Made by a program: the position numbers and the translations under genes. DNA of 64,000 nucleotides. Origin: Chitinophaga vietnamensis. Its GTDB lineage: Bacteria > Bacteroidota > Bacteroidia > Chitinophagales > Chitinophagaceae. The stretch lies in contig NZ_CABHMS010000011.1 in assembly GCF_902167635.1 (NCBI RefSeq), positions 64,501 to 128,500 of the forward strand, in the 5' to 3' direction. This document shows positions 61,720 through 64,000 of the stretch, in pieces. The first letter of the stretch is position 1, and each line of letters begins with the position of its first letter. The notes below the pieces were generated by a model that saw only the letters and a program-made list of their open reading frames with translations, was not told the origin of the DNA and made no database searches.

Positions 61720-63200
61720 AACTGGAAATAGATCGGTATCATGGGTTGCGTGCTCTTCACCTGTACCAGTAGCCAGATGAACACCACCATGATCAGCACG
61801 CTACCTACCACGGGTACGCGGCTCAACAAGGCCTCTGTGGAAAACTCTGCCCTGCGCGGCAGGAAATGCAGGATGAAGCCCAACACCATTACCCAGAACA
61901 CTGCAGTATAACCTTGATAGAGCTCAGGCCATATGTCTGGCTGGAAATCGTACACCACCTGGTGTATCAGCGCCCAGGCATCGTGGAAAGTGGCTGCCTT
62001 GAAGAATATCCAGCAGAAACAAACGAAGTGGAAAGTAAAGAGAACGCCCAATACCTTGAGCAGATTGCCTTTCCAGCCTTCGAACACAATCTGGCGTTTT
62101 TTGAGCCAGTCGATCCGCACTTTGTCGATGGCCAGCAAACTGCCATGCATGCCGCCCCAGAAGATAAAGTTCCAGCTGGCGCCATGCCAGAAACCGCCGA
62201 TCAGCATGGTGAGGCCCAGGTTGATATATTGCCGCACCTTGCCTTTGCGGTTACCGCCCAGCGGGATATACAGGTAATCGCGCAACCAGCTTGAGAGAGA
62301 AATATGCCATCTGCGCCAGAACTCTGTGATGGAAGAACTTTGATAAGGCGAGTCAAAGTTAGGCGGGATGCGGAAGCCCGTCCAGCGGGCAATGCCCAGC
62401 GCCATATCCGAATACCCGGAAAAGTCGCAGTAGATTACTAACGCATATCCATACACGCCGAGCAGGCATTCCAGCCCGGTATGCTTACTTGGATCGTCAA
62501 AAATATATTGTACAAAGTTCTGGTAGATGAAATCCGATATCACAATCTTCTTGAACAGCCCGCTCATGATGAGGTACATGCCTTTGCCGATATCCTCTGA
62601 TTCAATGCGGTAGGGTTTTGATATCTGCGGGATGAAGTCGGCCGCACGCACGATCGGTCCCATCATCAGTTTGGGGAAGAAAGACAGGAAGAAGAGATAA
62701 TCCATGAAACTGTTCACCGGTTCTATCTCATCTCTGTAAACATCTATTGTATAACTCAGGTTTTCGAAGGTATAAAAAGAGATACCAATCGGCAAGGTCA
62801 GCTTCAGCAGCGGAATGTGGCCTGCGCCAAAATCGTTGATGATACCGATAAAGAAATTCGTGTACTTAAAATAGAATAGCAGGCCGATATTGAGCAGGAT
62901 ACTGAACACCAGCAGCGATTTCTTGACAGCACGGCTGGGCGTACGGTGTATCCAGCGGGAAAGATTGAAATCGACGATCGCCGAAAGGATCACCAGGCCT
63001 ACGTAGTAGCCGCAGGCCTTGTAAAAGAAATAGAGCGAAAAGAGCGTATATACCCACACGCGCCCCGTTTTGCTGCGATGCACGGCGAGGTAGCACATCA
63101 GGAACAATGCAAAATAATAGAAGAAAAAGGCGCTGTTGAATAATACCGGATCTGATGGATTATAAACTAATTCGGACAACAGCTTGTTAAAGTCGATCAT
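61716..63200 (-). CDS. MBOAT-family O-acyltransferase (AlgI/DltB-like)
   Basis: 494 residues with about ten transmembrane helices. Family signs: PIGISFYTFENLSYTIDVYR, GPIVRAADFIPQ, FCDFSGYSDMALGIARWTG, WRRWHISLSSWLRDYLYIPLGGNRKG, and the catalytic histidine in GGFWHGASWNFIFWGGMHG. Such proteins move acetyl or alanyl groups across the membrane to envelope polymers. It overlaps by 14 nt the start of the next gene in transcription order backwards (SGNH hydrolase stop at 63187), so an acyl-transfer pair is likely. Polymer unknown. Confidence 0.92.
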   Translation of the reverse strand: MIDFNKLLSELVYNPSDPVLFNSAFFFYYFALFLMCYLAVHRSKTGRVWVYTLFSLYFFYKACGYYVGLVILSAIVDFNLSRWIHRTPSRAVKKSLLVFSILLNIGLLFYFKYTNFFIGIINDFGAGHIPLLKLTLPIGISFYTFENLSYTIDVYRDEIEPVNSFMDYLFFLSFFPKLMMGPIVRAADFIPQISKPYRIESEDIGKGMYLIMSGLFKKIVISDFIYQNFVQYIFDDPSKHTGLECLLGVYGYALVIYCDFSGYSDMALGIARWTGFRIPPNFDSPYQSSSITEFWRRWHISLSSWLRDYLYIPLGGNRKGKVRQYINLGLTMLIGGFWHGASWNFIFWGGMHGSLLAIDKVRIDWLKKRQIVFEGWKGNLLKVLGVLFTFHFVCFCWIFFKAATFHDAWALIHQVVYDFQPDIWPELYQGYTAVFWVMVLGFILHFLPRRAEFSTEALLSRVPVVGSVLIMVVFIWLLVQVKSTQPMIPIYFQF

Positions 63201-64000
63201 TGGCGGTTAAAATATTTTTCTTTGATTCTCCCAGGTATCTGTTCCACGATTGTTTGATGGCTTCGTACAAGAGCTGGCCTTGCAACTGATAGCCTCTCAC
63301 ATTAAAATGGATATGGTCGCCCGCCCAGGCGCCACTGAACTGCGCATGCTGCGCTTTATTGACAGCATTGAAATTCCAGCAGGCGAGGCCATGTTCACGG
63401 GCATATCCCATTATCTGCTGCGTTACCATAGCGATATAGGGATTCGGGTAATATGAAACGCGATAATAAGTTTTCCACTTCTTTTTACCTACTTTTTTAC
63501 GATAAGAGGTACGTACCGCACGCATGCAATCCGGTGGCGTAGTTAACAGGATATTGACTGCCGGCAATTGCTGGCGGATCAGTTGCACGGTTTTATCGAT
63601 CTCGCCCCGGAACTGGAAAGGATCAAATTTCCCGTAGGCTTCATTGGTACCGAGGGAGATGATCACCAGCTGAGGCGCCAGCACAGCCATCTGCGCCAGC
63701 AGGATATTATTGACATCATTATAGTGTTGGTACATGGCGCCGTTGATGCCAACGCTATGATACAACACGCCACTGTGGCCATTCTTCAGCACGGCCCCAT
63801 AGAAGGTAAGCGGGCCGCTGCCGCCTTCCCAGCGAGCCTGGAACGATTGCTGCTGCTGCAGGAAGCTGAGCGTAGCCATACTGATCGTAGAAGATCCCGG
63901 AAACGGTGTAGGCGTTACCGTTACTTCGGCATCGGGCGCTACCACGGTGGTGTTGGTATTATGGGCATCGTACAGGAGTTGTACCTTATTGAAATTATTG
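63187..64000 (-). CDS. SGNH/GDSL-family hydrolase or O-acetyltransferase (5' end beyond the window)
   Basis: The frame is open to the window edge, at least 271 residues; the GTG at 63945 is internal. The SGNH blocks visible are IISLGTNEAYG (block III, Gly-x-Asn) and DHIHFNVRGY (block V, Asp-x-x-His). Block I with the nucleophilic Ser is upstream of the window or in the unseen N-terminus. VLYHSVGINGAMYQHYNDV resembles block II (Gly). Pairing with an MBOAT recalls PatA/PatB or AlgI/AlgJ-X: the MBOAT moves the acyl group across the membrane and the SGNH protein attaches it. Overlaps MBOAT by 14 nt, so co-translated. Confidence 0.85.
   Translation of the reverse strand, partial: NNFNKVQLLYDAHNTNTTVVAPDAEVTVTPTPFPGSSTISMATLSFLQQQQSFQARWEGGSGPLTFYGAVLKNGHSGVLYHSVGINGAMYQHYNDVNNILLAQMAVLAPQLVIISLGTNEAYGKFDPFQFRGEIDKTVQLIRQQLPAVNILLTTPPDCMRAVRTSYRKKVGKKKWKTYYRVSYYPNPYIAMVTQQIMGYAREHGLACWNFNAVNKAQHAQFSGAWAGDHIHFNVRGYQLQGQLLYEAIKQSWNRYLGESKKNILTANDRL

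Overview
The window is chromosomal sequence from a member of the Bacteroidota, most likely a Chitinophaga-like member of the Chitinophagaceae. The evidence is a PorX-type response regulator with a PglZ domain, a fused LpxC-FabZ, an AtpB with a long N-terminal extension, TonB/CarboxypepD_reg receptors, and recurrent TAnnTTTG promoter boxes with no obvious Shine-Dalgarno sequences. I see no rRNA, tRNA, CRISPR array, transposase or phage gene. It is a core-genome region with a few lineage-specific genes.

Layout. 1-600: the end of clpX and a small helical protein. 1017-5839 (minus): acyl-CoA dehydrogenase, an HhH protein, a PhnP-like hydrolase, a small conserved protein and porX. 6168-11392 (plus): an HD phosphohydrolase, then the lipid A operon lpxD, lpxC-fabZ, lpxA and an ABC ATPase. 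11494-17290 (plus): an MFS permease, an MBL hydrolase, a GroES-like protein, a small membrane protein, a HerA-like ATPase and a Gfo/Idh oxidoreductase. 17300-21365 (minus): recQ and a copper ATPase. 21593-23290 (plus): tsaE and ald. 23417-25498 (minus): uppP, DUF3098 and ftsX. 25755-30283 (plus): leuS, an M23 peptidase and a secreted EEP-fold hydrolase. 30382-34906 (minus): a lipoprotein, an M28 peptidase and a TlpA-like thioredoxin. 34987-44306: ruvB, ruvC, two OmpR-type regulators, DUF3108, a flippase-like membrane protein, a HIT protein, greA, a D-2-hydroxyacid dehydrogenase, rsmA and pdxA. 44311-47590 (minus): a winged-helix regulator, a periplasmic protein and a TonB receptor. 47734-52066 (minus): atpB-E-F-H-A without atpG. 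52285-56362 (minus): an ABC exporter and a periplasmic protein with a caspase-like histidine/cysteine pair. 56534-64000: DUF1003, a PhoB/PhoR-like pair, a porin, an AraC-type regulator, an MBOAT acyltransferase and an SGNH hydrolase cut by the window edge.

The most unusual signal is not a gene. At least eight intergenic gaps carry large inverted repeats. Most are built from 8-bp units with an ATTT core (such as GGATTTAC or ATTTGGTT) that run in register in one direction and then return as reverse complements. Some are perfect (63-bp arms at 23289-23417; an 84-bp palindrome at 30291-30374). Several begin inside the stop codon of one gene and end inside the stop, promoter or start codon of the next. 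A second, GC-richer family (GCAAAGCAGCATAAG-like) occupies two more gaps. The second signal is the clan-CD-like protein at 54161-56362. The third is a set of promoter boxes lying 3-10 nt upstream of start codons, which suggests leaderless or near-leaderless mRNAs, together with TTG and CTG starts.
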